Shown here: positions 10,101 to 19,994 of the stretch, in pieces
Position numbering within the stretch: the first letter of the stretch is position 1
Layout of the letters: each line of letters opens with the position of its first letter
From: Lepisosteus oculatus
Taxonomy: Eukaryota > Chordata > Actinopteri > Semionotiformes > Lepisosteidae
Direction: 5' to 3'
Assembly: GCF_040954835.1 (NCBI RefSeq)
Contig: NC_090704.1
Span: forward strand, 11,987,501 to 12,051,500
DNA length: 64,000 nucleotides
Translations under genes and position numbers: made by a program
Notes under the pieces: generated by a model
What the model saw: the letters and a program-made list of their open reading frames with translations, nothing else
The model's database searches: none
What the model was told of the DNA's origin: nothing

Positions 10101-12327
10101 AAATATCCATGGGGTAATTCGGGTTTAGTGCACGGGCTTAGTTCTTGCTCTGCTAAAGAAAAGGAATAAATGTTAGCAAAAATGAAACTGTAAGAAATTG
10201 TTGCAGAAAAATAAAAATGTGCTGGCAATACAACTTGGCTTTGTGAAAGAAAATACTGTATTTTCTGTATTTTATGAAAAAAAAACCCAATGAAATCACA
10301 CCTTTCACAAAAATAGTTTTGTATTAAGCAATAATGAATTAAACAGTTTTTATAGCCAGTCTTCTTTTTTCTTTTTGACCATGTGACTGTACAGGTTACA
10401 TCTCAATTGATCCTCATCCACTAATTGGTGTAAAGCCAGCCTAAGGGCTTCTATGGATTTAAACAGAATATTAATCAAATTCAAATATTAATATTAATCA
10501 AGTATTAATTGTTAATTCAATGTGTCATTATTGCAAGATTTAAGGAAAAAAATGTGAAAACTGTGTGCAGTTCTAAATATGTTTGCAAGGCATTGTTTAT
10601 AATATATTGATAATATTTACCTTAGCATTGTAGTTGTAGACTCCAGCCTGTTTTAGTGAAGCTTGAACGAGTTTTGTCAACAAGTTTACAGCCTCAGTTA
10701 CAAACACATCTAAGACGTTTTAAATTGTGGTTAGTCTCTTTCTCATTTAGTGTTCTGCCATTTAAAAATGGGTGCATCATATCATTTTTTTCCAAAATAA
10801 AACCTAAAAACTAACAACTATATAAGATATATTTTCTGGGTGCAATATTATTACAGTATTACAAATCTGTGGTTTTAAAATTGCATCATTGAGTCAGACA
10901 AATATTAACAAAATGTTGTTTCTAATTTTTTGTGCATGGTTTTGATTGTTTTGAGCCCCAAACTTTCCTTTAGCAATTTGGACAAATGCTAAATAAGATG
11001 TAATTTGAATGAATTGGCTTTAGTTGCCCCATTGAGTGAAAGTCATAAGAACCATAAGAATGGTTGAACCAATACTTGGGGTTGTGTGAGTGGGAATTTA
11101 ACAAAGTGATTACAGATTTTACATAAGGGGAAGGGAAATTTTACCTGAACCTGTGTGGAGATACAAAATAAATACATGGGGAGCAGGAGGAGTGCTTCTC
11201 TTAATTCATATAAATATAAAAGAAGCAGTGATGAGAACTACCACTTTCATTCTATGATAAACTTCATAAGGTAGACCTATAATTGAGTAGCTACATTTTT
11301 ATGCTTGCTCCCTTTGTTGTGTTGACACTGTATTTGAGGTGCAAGGCTTAGGATACTATTCACATGTTTTTAAAATAGCAGTTTTCTCATGTCATTTTGC
11401 GCCATCATCTTAGTTAAGTCTTGACATTCTGTGTAATACAGTAGTCATCTGTTTTTGTTTAAAAAATGTTTATTTTATTTCTAAACCTTGTACCATAGGT
11501 ATCTGTGTTCATACAAGCTTTGTATTGTATGAAACTGTAATTCTATGGCACAAAATCTGATATCTTTGTCATACAAAAGGGAAACTGAAGTGTAGAAAAG
11601 AGGGAAAAAAATCAGAATTAACTGGATTGGTATTCTTTTCTTGACTTTTCTTTTGTCAAGGTTTTAAATGGAGTAAAAGAAAAAAAGATTGAGAGGGATA
11701 ACCACAGCCATGTTTAATCAATCTTAGTTGTCCTAAATCATGATCAATCCTCATGTTACAAAAATTATAACTCCTATACATAAGCCCACACATTTCTCTA
11801 TTGCATCTGTCTTTCATCTCCTCCACCTTGGTTATTTCAATTTTTCTGTGATTAAAACACTCAAGGAACATTTTCGTACACTTAAAACTTCATTGGGTGT
11901 TGTTATTCCTAATGAAACTATGTTCGAAACTATTAAATTTGTATCTCTGAATGTGGCATTCATTTATAGGTTAACAAATGTAAAAGTATGGCATTTGTTT
12001 GGCAGAATAAAGCCAGAAAATTTTCTAATTGAGCGTTGTGAGAAAAATAGTGTCCTATTAAAAATATATTGCTGAAACCTATACCTTTATGATCGACAAA
12101 ATGTATAAAGATTCTTGTCACCGCAAGACCACGAGATTCTGTGTACCTGCTGGAACAATATGATCTTCATTTATCTTTTTGATCTAATATGAAACTCCCA
12201 TAAAAGGCTAAAGAGTCAAGAAGTAGAATTAGTAACAGAATAACTAGAATCACTTACCTGAAGTTTCCGTTAAAACATCAGTATAACTCGAAATAAGAAA
12301 AAACACAACAATGTGTGAAAGTGCCAT
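1..12327 (-). CDS. Factor-H-related (CFHR-like) partial duplicate gene, runs off left edge
   Basis: Exons seen: signal peptide 12327-12258, intact CCP 10152-9961 (copy of cfh CCP8) and intact CCP 4670-4491 (copy of cfh CCP10), all phase 1, so they can splice in frame. Between the first two lies a dead copy of CCP4. The introns align in order with cfh introns, down to position 1, which corresponds to about 29.99 kb in cfh. Copies of the CCP13 and CCP14 exons would therefore be expected just left of the window. Mammalian CFHR genes have the same build: a signal peptide plus a few CCPs copied from CFH, without the N-terminal regulatory module. Such proteins often compete with factor H. Whether this locus is expressed or is a decaying pseudogene cannot be decided here. 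Confidence 0.65.
1069..1092 (-). other. Candidate 24-nt microexon, duplicate of the one at 31270
   Basis: TTTTACAG acceptor, 24 nt, GTAAGTAT donor. In phase 1 it encodes x-STAGHSH-x with no stop. Five of 24 bases differ from the cfh copy, none in the splice dinucleotides or length. Its role is unproven. Confidence 0.25.
1617..2281 (-). repeat. 5S-rRNA-derived SINE (SINE3 type), copy 1
   Basis: Read on the minus strand from 2281, it begins CCAGCAGCCATATCACCCTG and contains the TFIIIA/C-box-like TACCTGGATGGGAGACCTCC of 5S rRNA. The body and a tail with AGCGCTATATAAATGTAA follow. The same unit recurs at 39247 and 55430. From 2282 to 2930 I see only AT-rich, unidentified repeat-like sequence. 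Confidence 0.75.
2930..3490. repeat. Segmental duplication block, empty-site copy of 36180-38110
   Basis: It aligns with cfh intron 13 sequence: ACTGGTCTAA, GCCAAACATAGCACATCACTC and ATAATTACAACCTCCCA recur in the same order. In cfh the block is interrupted by about 1.36 kb (36504-37867); here GTTTGACTTGAAGCC is uninterrupted, so this copy shows the pre-insertion state. Confidence 0.75.
3493..3890 (-). mobile_element. L1/Tx1-type LINE ORF1 fragment
   Basis: The minus strand encodes a coiled-coil segment (KINKRINNVEM..., LIQRQKQLEAKLD) followed by FAEKFIREQLKFLPDYDLERR, the pattern of L1-like ORF1 proteins of fish before the ERAHR motif. It is truncated and frameshifted at both ends. It sits where cfh has CCP11 and its introns, so the CCP11 copy is absent here. 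From 3891 to 4180 nothing was recognised. Confidence 0.6.
4491..4670 (-). CDS. CFHR-like CCP exon, copy of cfh CCP10
   Basis: 180-nt phase 1-1 exon with a TATCCAG acceptor and GTATAC/GTGAGT donor, like its parent at 40670. It reads [47 protein letters not shown]. Cysteines and Trp are intact. Flanking intron from about 4180 to 4960 also aligns with 40380-41120. Confidence 0.85.
5330..5682 (-). mobile_element. Probable pogo/Tigger-type DNA transposon fragment
   Basis: A 105-codon minus frame (5647-5330) ends with FRKIFIRKQKISKTQLKLDAFFK, similar to the C-terminal tail of pogo/Tigger transposases, preceded by an acidic DDDEEE run. The end at about 5682, read on the minus strand, is CAGTAAATCCTCGATTTAAC, typical of Tigger terminal repeats and next to TA. 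The rest of the transposase is missing. The stretches 4961-5210 and 5683-7300 are AT-rich with no supportable gene; 6450-6680 is shared with 37270-37640. Confidence 0.5.
7312..8655 (-). mobile_element. Penelope-like element, truncated, with inverted ends
   Basis: Minus strand. 8627-7893 encodes the C-terminal part of a reverse transcriptase starting at the catalytic motif (RYIDDCVG) and continuing LPFLDINF and SVYYKPMDSHSYL, a pattern of Penelope elements. 7884-7567 encodes a GIY-YIG endonuclease remnant (LIYCISCSKCQAIYIGETG, then RFREH). The N-terminal RT is missing. The element is bounded by inverted copies of its own end: AACAAGTAATAGGTTTATTC at about 7319 and its complement at 8622-8653. 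A one-base-class frame break separates RT and endonuclease. Related copies are at 28.9, 44.8 and 54.1 kb. Confidence 0.8.
8680..9770 (+). mobile_element. RLE-type non-LTR retrotransposon 3' part (NeSL/R2-like), broken
   Basis: In shifting plus frames the sequence reads VCDTLPSPTNLHKYC, CxxC-like LCEERSAMA, SQERYRLRHDKSLEK, VAFVGEGEK, RPDVVIWSPEARKIFLM, EVTWEKRCEEAFEGKR and CRGFPAQSG. This is the tail of the fish elements that carry a restriction-like endonuclease (RPDVVLW...ELTVPWE). Stops and frameshifts make it inactive. It abuts the Penelope element and together they fill the interval where the CCP9 copy should be. Confidence 0.7.
9810..10460. repeat. Segmental duplication block, paralogous to 41810-42450
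   Basis: The CCP8-copy exon and its flanks align with the cfh region: GCAGAAAAATAA, GGCTTTGTGAAAGAAAATAC, CACAAAAATAGTTTTGTAT and TTGGTGTAAAGCCAG recur in order. From 10800 to 12257 there is only AT-rich intron with no recognisable exon or repeat. Confidence 0.8.
9961..10152 (-). CDS. CFHR-like CCP exon, copy of cfh CCP8
   Basis: 192-nt phase 1-1 exon with a TTCTTTAG acceptor and ATAT/GTAAGC donor. It reads [46 protein letters not shown]. All four cysteines and Trp are kept. Relative to cfh CCP8 it is two codons longer at the N-terminal linker. The intact frame beside a dead CCP4 suggests selection or recent duplication. Confidence 0.85.
10624..10790 (-). pseudogene. Dead copy of the cfh CCP4 exon
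   Basis: The minus strand aligns with the CCP4 exon at 47352-47182 over its whole length: the GATGC(A/T)CCCA start, a run corresponding to the middle of the domain, and a GGCTGGAGTCTACAACTACA end matching GGCTGGAGTCCACAACCACA. Several indels and in-frame stops break the reading frame. An AG/GTAA-like donor remains. It lies between the CFHR-like leader and CCP8 copy, in the order expected from cfh once CCP5-7 are removed. Confidence 0.8.
12258..12327 (-). CDS. CFHR-like exon 1: signal peptide
   Basis: ATG at 12327 gives MALSHIVVFFLISSYTDVL then TETS, ending in phase 1 at CAG/GTAAGTG. The hydrophobic core and phase fit a CFH-family leader exon. It is not recognisably similar to the cfh leader at 56.7 kb, so it was either acquired from another family member or has diverged strongly. 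Confidence 0.6.
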
Positions 12328-12382
12328 TTTAGTTACTTTGCGACTCTTAACCACACTGAATGTCACAACATTTTCTGTTTTG

Positions 12383-12439
12383 TTTAAATAGATTCCTCTT
12401 TCAATGATATACAGTATAAACACATTGATCAAAGGGCAA
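12383..12439 (-). promoter_or_regulatory. Candidate promoter of the CFHR-like gene
   Basis: On the minus strand a TATTTAAA box (12390-12383) lies about 60 bp upstream of the ATG. Further upstream, plus-strand GATCAAAGGGCA (12427-12438) resembles an HNF4 direct-repeat site. Both would suit a liver gene. Motif inference only. Confidence 0.25.
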
Positions 12440-12695
12440 AAAGATAAAAATTTAACTGTTTAATATCTGACATTATGCTCTACTCTCTGAGTAACTAAAC
12501 CTATAATTACTGTATGTATTAATGCATGTACTTTTCCTGGAAAAATACTTTTCATAGTGATTTTAAGCATAAACCGTTACCTGTTACCTGTATATATGAA
12601 TATAAATTTACATTAGGTATAACTTGTTTTTCCTCCCTTCACTTTTTTATATGACTTTACCAATGAATACCAATGTTCTAGTGACAACTGTGAGA

Positions 12696-13125
12696 CTCCC
12701 CAAGTATAAACTGTGCTCCATCCACCCATTGTCTAACTGCTTTATCCAATTCAGGGTCATGGTGGGGCTAAAGCTATTCTGTTCTATTTTATCCATGGAA
12801 AAGTTTCACATATCATTACTTGTCTGTCATACATGGAAAATGTAGGAACACTAAGAAGAAATGCACTATGTGAGCTTTAGCTCAGTGGACACTTCTCATC
12901 CATCCGTCAATCCATTTTCTAAGCGCTTTTCCATTTCTGGGTCGCAGGGAAACCAGAGCCTATCCGAGGAAGCAGCAGGAATAAGGCAGGGGGAACTGTA
13001 CCGTGGGAGGAAACCCATGAGAACACCGGAAAACATACAAACTCCACTCAAATAACATCCCAGGAACTAAACCCAGGGCCCCAGTGCTGAGAGGTGCTAA
13101 CCACTGCGCCACCATGCTGCAGTTA
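12696..13125. repeat. Two pieces of a common fish interspersed repeat
   Basis: 12696-12770 (CCATCCACCCATTGTCTAAC... TCAGGGTCATGG) and 12897-13125 (CCATTTTCTAAGCGCTTTTC... GTGGGAGGAAACC... CCACTGCGCCACCATGCTG) match a repeat type abundant in fish. Related copies lie at 22180-22540 (reverse) and 54480-54835. It lies upstream of the CFHR-like gene. From 13130 to 15500 I see no gene; 14090-14300 looks repeat-derived but is not assignable. Confidence 0.5.
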
Positions 13126-15509
13126 ATTTTAACTTTCAGAGGAAGATTGCTGATCTTTTTCAAACTCACCCTCTCATGATTTAACAATGCTGTGTACACT
13201 GGATGTCAAAATTTTATTCTTTATAGATAGAAGTGCCTGCATAATAAAAATATTTACTCAGTCATATTATTTGTAAGTACGTTTAATATCCAGTAAAAAT
13301 TAAGTAAACAAGCAAATGTTTAAATATCTGTACAATGCCAGTCTTACTAAAATGTCTTCCTCTAATGAATTTAAACATTGAAATATAAGAGTAAATGAAG
13401 GAGATTTTATTCTTTTGAGTTAATTATTTCCTAGAGGAGTTATTTATGCTAATTCCTTTGTTTAAATGGGCAAGGTGAATGATTTGACTTTGATCCACAA
13501 ACACGTTTAGATTTGTTGCTGGCTTTAAATTTTTAAATTGGGTAATAATGTCAATGTTTTAGTAATCAATGTGTTTTCTTGATAAAATTTGAAGCCGTTT
13601 TACTTTATTGCGACAAAGCAGGCTCTTTCCCACAGTCACCACTATATTATAAAACAGAAACACTGTTTAGATAATGGTTAACATGCACATACTGTACAAT
13701 AAAACAATACTTCCCTTTTGCTGTATTGCTTTGTAGATGGACACACATGTTAACATAAGACACAAAGTTAAGGAACAGTGATTCAAAAGTTCTTTAAAAT
13801 CCTTATAAATATTTTCTACACAATAACAGATGCAATGATACTGTCTCCTACTTGAAGAACCTGAAAAATCAGAACAGAGTCAAAACAGGTATCCTCGTTG
13901 TGCCAGATGGAAAATGCTTTCCAGAGATGGAGAGACCAGCTAATCCCTAGTAAAAGTAAATAATGCATTAAAGTCAAATGTAGCAAAATTTTGTTTAAAT
14001 GTATAAAAAATAGTATGTTTGAGATGTTATGCATAGATTAAGGAAACTGTAAAATGGCCATTTTTATAATTATTGTGAGAAAGACCATCAATGGTTTGCA
14101 CCACTGAGGAGATATGAGGGGGAGGAGATATACTGTAGATGGGGGTCTTGTTTGATGAGAGAGAGAAGTTGAAGAGCAGTGTAAGCTGAGATACAAAGTG
14201 CCTATTGGTTTTTATTTCCCCCTCACTATATATTGCACTAATAAAAGTATCTTTGCATTGCAGGGGTTCTACATCTTGCCTTTGTTAGAATTGATATTTT
14301 CTTTTCTGGTGCCTTTTGGCCTATGTTACCCTCATCAAAGTGGTGGTGTGAATTTTATAATAATATAAACAATGTGAAAAATATCTGATTTCTCATGCAT
14401 ATACTTTATAGTTATTTCACAATGCTCCATACACAAAAAATTGTAGAACAGAAAAAGCAATAGCAAAAACAAACCATGCAAAATAATTGTGACTAATTTT
14501 TTTTAGACTATTTGACTGTTTTCTTTGACTTTTAGACAAATCTTGGTATTGTGTCAGGATTTTAATTTTCTGTTTCATTGGGACAATCTCTTTCTGATTG
14601 GGATGTGCTACTAAATAATTAATGATCCCACACTGCCAAACTAATAAAGCACCTAATTGGCCTTTTTCACTTAGAAATGGTGAGGATGTACAGTATTTCC
14701 TATCTGGAGAACAAACTCACTAATCAAATTCACTGTTTTCTACATGCTATTCCTCTAATCTTAGGTCCTTCCCTCACGCATAGTTTAGGAGAAGCATATT
14801 AGTGTGTAGAAATCTAAGAATCATAAAAGGCCTCATAAAGGGAAAATTTGAGAACAAACATGTTGCAATCTGTTTTACTGGTGAAAAAGTAACAAGCAAA
14901 CACATGCTTATTTATCATAAAGGCATGTCATTTGCACCCACCTGTCAATGAGCATGACATTCTAACAACGTTCATACAACGTTCTACAGTCATATATTTC
15001 AATAAAGTGGTAATACAATTAAACTACAGGCATTGTATCAATTCAGAGTCTAATTTGTCCTGGATTCACTGATACCAGGTTGACCGTAAACCGAGGTTTA
15101 GGTTTGCCCATTCCTTCAATTCATGTGCATCCAACACACAGTTCAATGCTAGCAACTACACAAAATCTAAAATACAATCCTCATTTCAGTATCTATGTAA
15201 ACATACAGTCTGTTAACTTCATCATCTTCATCAAAAGTATGCCTAACCCCATTAGGAAGTGTTCTTGTTATCAGTGTATTCCTCAGCTTTCCCAAAATTA
15301 TCTTCTTCTTACCAACATCTCTAGTCTTTTATCCTGCAATAACTCAGCCAACACTTAAATCTCCAAAAGCTGCTTGTGTTAATTTCTTTAAATCACACAT
15401 AACATGTGTAAATACTGGCCATGTAATACTCTGCATTGTGGAATAATAGTTTATTTTAAAGGGAACTAGAGAAATCAAGAAAAGCTTTTTTTTCTAGAAT
15501 TAATAAATG

Positions 15510-16062
15510 CACACCCTGTTCACTGGGGAAATTAAATCCACACTGAGCAATCTTCAATATGTTCAGAATATGACAGCGAGAATCCTATCAGGGATGCATT
15601 ACACATGTTTTCAAGTCCTTGCACTGGTTACCTATCAGGTTTCGAGTCAACTTCAAAATCCTCATCCTCATTCAGTACCTACAGCATTGGCTTATTATCT
15701 GTCTACTCCCCACCTTTGTCCGTCTGACTCTGGTCTTCTAGGTGTCCTCAAGAATATCTACATTCAGTGGGTGACAGGGTCTTCTCTAGCTGCACCCCAG
15801 GGCTCTCAATTTGTATTCCCAGTGATATCAGTCACGTACCCTGAGTGCATTTAAATCTAACCTCCGAACCTTTCCCTTCAGAAGACTTAGTGTCTGTATC
15901 TGCTTCATTTTCTAATTTTGGTAGCACCTCTAACTGCTTGTCTTTCTTATATGTATTTACTTTGTAATCTGTGGTCTTTTTATCTGTTTTTACATCTACT
16001 GTATTGCTTTGAGATGCCACTTTTAAAGGTGATATATAAATAAAGTTTTTTATTATTGTTAT
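15510..16062 (+). mobile_element. 3' end of an L2-type LINE
   Basis: The frame LSNLQYVQNMTARILSG, FQVLALVTYQVSSQLQ and HPHSVPTALAYYLSTPHL resembles the C-terminal end of fish L2-like reverse transcriptases (LQ-vQNsAAR-L... LHWLP...). An untranslated tail ends with AAATAAAGTTTTTTATTATT. Several frameshifts are present. It may belong to the same family as the LINE at 61.2 kb. From 16063 to 17500 no feature is recognised. Confidence 0.55.
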
Positions 16063-17501
16063 AGAGAAACATGATCAGATTTTCCCTGGTTCTGAAAAAA
16101 AGATCTAAAGTATACTAGTTTGTCACTCTTCTCATTCCCTTTGCTAAATGACTTTTCATACTAATCTGATCAGTCTAACTGCCTGTTTTCTGTGCTTTCT
16201 CTATCCTGCTAGATTTGCAATTATTCTGAAAATTTTCTTCTTGAAATAACTCATTTCTAAATATCTTTTTTCACTGTTAACATCTTGCAGCAACTCTGCG
16301 ACAAAATATACACTTAGCTCAACCTGACAGTTCATCCTGCTACCAACACTGAATAAAAAAATCTTAAGATTTCTATATTTATGTCTTTATTTAGTGGTTT
16401 CATTAGTGACAAAGGCTAAACTTTCTTGGAAAAATGTCTTTTATGTGTTGGTGAAAAAACTGACTTGCTTTAACAAAATCTGTTTACAAATCCTTTCACC
16501 TGGCAATCTACCTGAATGCCCAACTATCTGAGAAGCCCTCCATGAAACCATGGTTGCTATTAATTCATTTAGGGCTCACTGACAGAATTGCTGTTTTTTA
16601 TACATGCTAATTTTCTGATTCCTCACTCTGTTTCATGTTTATAGATAAGACTTTATTGATCGCGAAGGGAAATTGATGTACATGTTCATGTACATGATGA
16701 ACATGTTTGCATGTTCTTTTGTAACATACACCTTTTTGTGATTTTTTTGTATATCTAAGCAAGTGTTCCTGCATCCCTCTTCTGCACTATAGTCATGTCT
16801 TTTTTTCTGTTTGCTTATTTCAAAGCAACACCTGCTCCATTTCTAAAACTTTTTGCTCATGTGCATTTTTGTATTTTTTACACCTCTAGCACTTTAACGT
16901 CCTGAATTTTCATTTGCCTTAATTTGTAGAATGAATTTGAGTTTTAGCCTTAAAAAGTTTTCACTATCTTTTGTTTCTTGTCCTACAACTGTTATTATTG
17001 ATCACAGAAGTATTGTACTTGACACGACTTCATTCACCCTTTCCTGAACGTCTATGACAGGCAGAGAGAGTGCTGTTTCTGGTGCGATCTTTTGCAGCTG
17101 ACATTTCACTGTTTTAAATGAACAAGAAATTAGATTGCTCATAAATCGAATCTGTTTCGTTGGTTAAACGCAATGATCACAAGCACCACCATGGTAACTG
17201 GGATGTGTAGTTTTTAATTCCGTTTGAATTATAACTGTACGTACTGTCTTCATATTTGGCCAGGGCTTTAAAGAGAAGGCGCGCCAAAAAAATTCGGTGC
17301 CGTCATCTCCGCTTTAAAGGTACCCCTGTGCTGGAAGAATTTGACCTCGGAACGTTTGCCCAGCGTACTAGTAGTGTTGATGGAATCTCCAGAGTTTTGT
17401 GTTTCTGGTGATTGTGTTTTGGGCCAAGAACATTAAGAAAAATTTACCCTCTATATGTTATTGTGCGCCGCCCACCAGAATGGCTTGGGCAGGCAAGGAA
17501 G

Positions 17502-18126
17502 TGTCAGGACCCAAGAGCAAGGGTGTCACAGTCCAAGGGTAGTGGATGGCACACTTCAGAATGGACTCTGCTTCACAGGGCCGTGCAGAAAGCGAGACCA
17601 GGGATGGCTGGCCATTCTGCACCTGGAGCCAGGCAGGACAGGGTGCATGTAATCGGGGAAGACCTTCGGGAGATGTACCAGGTATTGCACTGAGCAGTGC
17701 ACATGTTCTTCACAGTGGGTACTCCTCCAGAGACCAGGCCAAGCACTCACTGTCAGGGAAGAATGGGGAGGTGCCCACTGAAGTCCAGGTCCATTGGAAA
17801 GTCCCATGCACTACACAGGAAATGCAGGAAAGCTGGCAGGCTGAAGCAGCAGAATCCTGTGGAAAGTGCAGCGCTGGACTGTGTGGCTGGCAGAACACAG
17901 GGCTAGAGTGCAGAAAGGGGAAGACTACCAGAGCTGGCAGCTGTGGAGGAAAGCACAGCAAAGGATGGGCTCCCAAGGTGGAATCTTGGTGGGTCAGGAC
18001 ACAGGCAGGCAACAGGGAAAGCTCAGGCAGGCCCAGTGAAGCACGAGCAGATGGGAAAGATGAAGGCAGGGAGAATTCCACTGGGAAACTGCTGGTAGTT
18101 GGCACAGGGCATAAGAAGGCCTGACA
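17502..18126. mobile_element. GC-rich island with LTR-like TGTCAGG/CCTGACA ends
   Basis: A 625-bp stretch, strikingly richer in G and A on the plus strand than its surroundings, starts TGTCAGGACCC and ends GGCCTGACA, giving 7-bp inverted termini as in LTRs. I see no target-site duplication (flanks GGAAG and ACGTA). Both strands hold long open frames (plus 17546-18124, minus 18105-17710) with no recognisable protein, probably a composition effect. It could be an old solo LTR or an unknown element. Confidence 0.35.
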
Positions 18127-19944
18127 ACGTAATGCAGGACTCCTAAGGAGACTGGACAGGATTTACATAATCTGTATCACCTGCTGCAGACTGATTTCTC
18201 ATTGCATTCAGGTGCTATGTGTACATTTATATTATCTCCTCAGAAACCGGTGCAGTATAGGCAGGAGGGAGGAGGCATGGTCCACAGCCACTACAGTTGC
18301 ACACACCCCACACCTTTACAGCGTTATGGCACTGTAAGCTTATTTAATAAAGACTGGAGTCTTTCCACTGGAAAAGGGAGGAAGAAGCTGCATTTTCCAG
18401 TGAGCAAAATAAGGATTGTTAGATTATTTTCTGGGTTATGAAGCAAGTTGTTGGCAAATATGAGGTGTTTTGTGGTATAAAATTGTATAAAATTGCAGAA
18501 CAGTTCTAGGCTTTTGGTTTCAAGAACCTTTCATTGCATTAGAGCTGTTTTCCTCATTGAAGTTGGATAGTAAGAAAATAAAGACTGTGAAAGAAATAGG
18601 ATACGTATACTGTATTTGAAAAATGTGTGTATTAAGGGCTTTAAAGAAGGAGATTTCCTTTTGATTCTATAATATTCTGGATTGGCTTATAGAGTGTCCC
18701 TGTATTTATATAATAGTCGGCTTCTTACACTTACCTAAGTGAAGCTACTTCCAAGTAAAGTAGCTTGTCTAACTGCACACTACATGAGGTTGACATTGGC
18801 CCAGACAGATGGCAATCCTCAGGACACAGAGAGATAAACTAGCACTGCTTTCTATTTTATTCATAGCATGATGGTAGTGTCCACTGCTCCTGAGATCTTT
18901 TCCACAAGACTTCATCTGTAGTCCTGAAGGGACAATTGCCCATGTTGGGGTCTACTGTTTTATCCATTCACTTTATATTGTAAGAGTCCCAATATTTAGA
19001 GATGTGTTGTTTCCTCACCTGGTGGTGACCAGAAGGTGTACCTCCTTTTTTTGGAACTACAGAGTATTTAAGCATTACTATATACTGTATTTCAATGCAG
19101 CTGCAAATTGTTACTAAAAATTACAGCAACCTTTTGTCATGCTTGGTCTGGCCAAAATACTGTTACACTACCATTACTACCAGCTGACCTGTCACTCAAC
19201 CTGATGCCGTGATGACCAGATCAGCATGGAAATCAATACTATTGGTCCTTAACTGGGTTATTTAAGGCCAGCATCTATGACATGTGCATGCCCAGTCTCA
19301 TTGATCCTGGTGTTTGTTTGTGTACACTCACCTTGTTACTGAAATTTCTTGGTTTCAACTTCATACTTGGATTTCCCCTTTGACTGTGTTTTGTTTCTGG
19401 TTTTGGGAATGTGTTTGGTATAACCTTGTTTTTGATTTTCTTTGGCACATTGTTTGTTTAGGCTTTGACTCTGTGGCTCCCAGCTTGTTTTTATACCATG
19501 ACCTTGGATTATTTTTCAACTGCAGTTCCAGATCACTACAATTCTATCACGTAAGAGATGCAATTATTGCCTTTGGTTTGAAAATGCTTTGTTCGGCTGT
19601 CAATATGACCAATACGTGTATAGAACTAAATATATTGTTTGAGTCCAAGTTTGTCACTACAAATTTTCATGCAGAAGAGGAGACATCTTCCATAAAAGAT
19701 CAAGATTATTATTGTAAAGAAATATTACTCAGCATCAAATGAAAAAATAAACTTTAAAATAGCATAGGAAATTAGTTTTTGTTTTTTGAAAATATATTTG
19801 AAAAGATACAGCTGTTAAATCAAATGTCCAATAACCATGAGTAAAGAGGTGTATTTCAGAATTACAGTAAATAATAAAAACATGTTTCGAAATAATCAGA
19901 GTAAAATCACTGTATCCAGGCAAAGCAAGAAAGATTTCCAGATG
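18127..19944. other. Intergenic sequence downstream of cfh, nothing assignable
   Basis: Mostly AT-rich. 19280-19480 is T/G-rich with short repeated phrases such as TTTGGTT and TTTGTTT, reminiscent of LTR sequence, but no ends are visible. The 3' untranslated region of cfh must lie below 19945. Confidence 0.4.
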
Positions 19945-19994
19945 TCACATGATTTTTAGATTCTTAGTGGAGTAGTCATATCCATATCCCACAC
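19945..19994 (-). CDS. cfh: cfh exon 17: last Cys, Tyr-rich tail and stop
   Basis: A TTTTACAG acceptor is followed by GT, completing the last Cys of CCP14, then [15 protein letters not shown] and TGA at 19947-19945. The perfect completion of the missing Cys4 is strong support for this as the true last coding exon. Fifteen residues follow the final cysteine, against three in human CFH. I did not find a confident polyadenylation signal downstream. Confidence 0.8.

Noticed and set aside
17546..18124. 192-codon plus-strand open frame as a protein gene
   Set aside because: No domain, signal peptide or splice support was seen, and the opposite strand is also open; low stop density follows from GC content.
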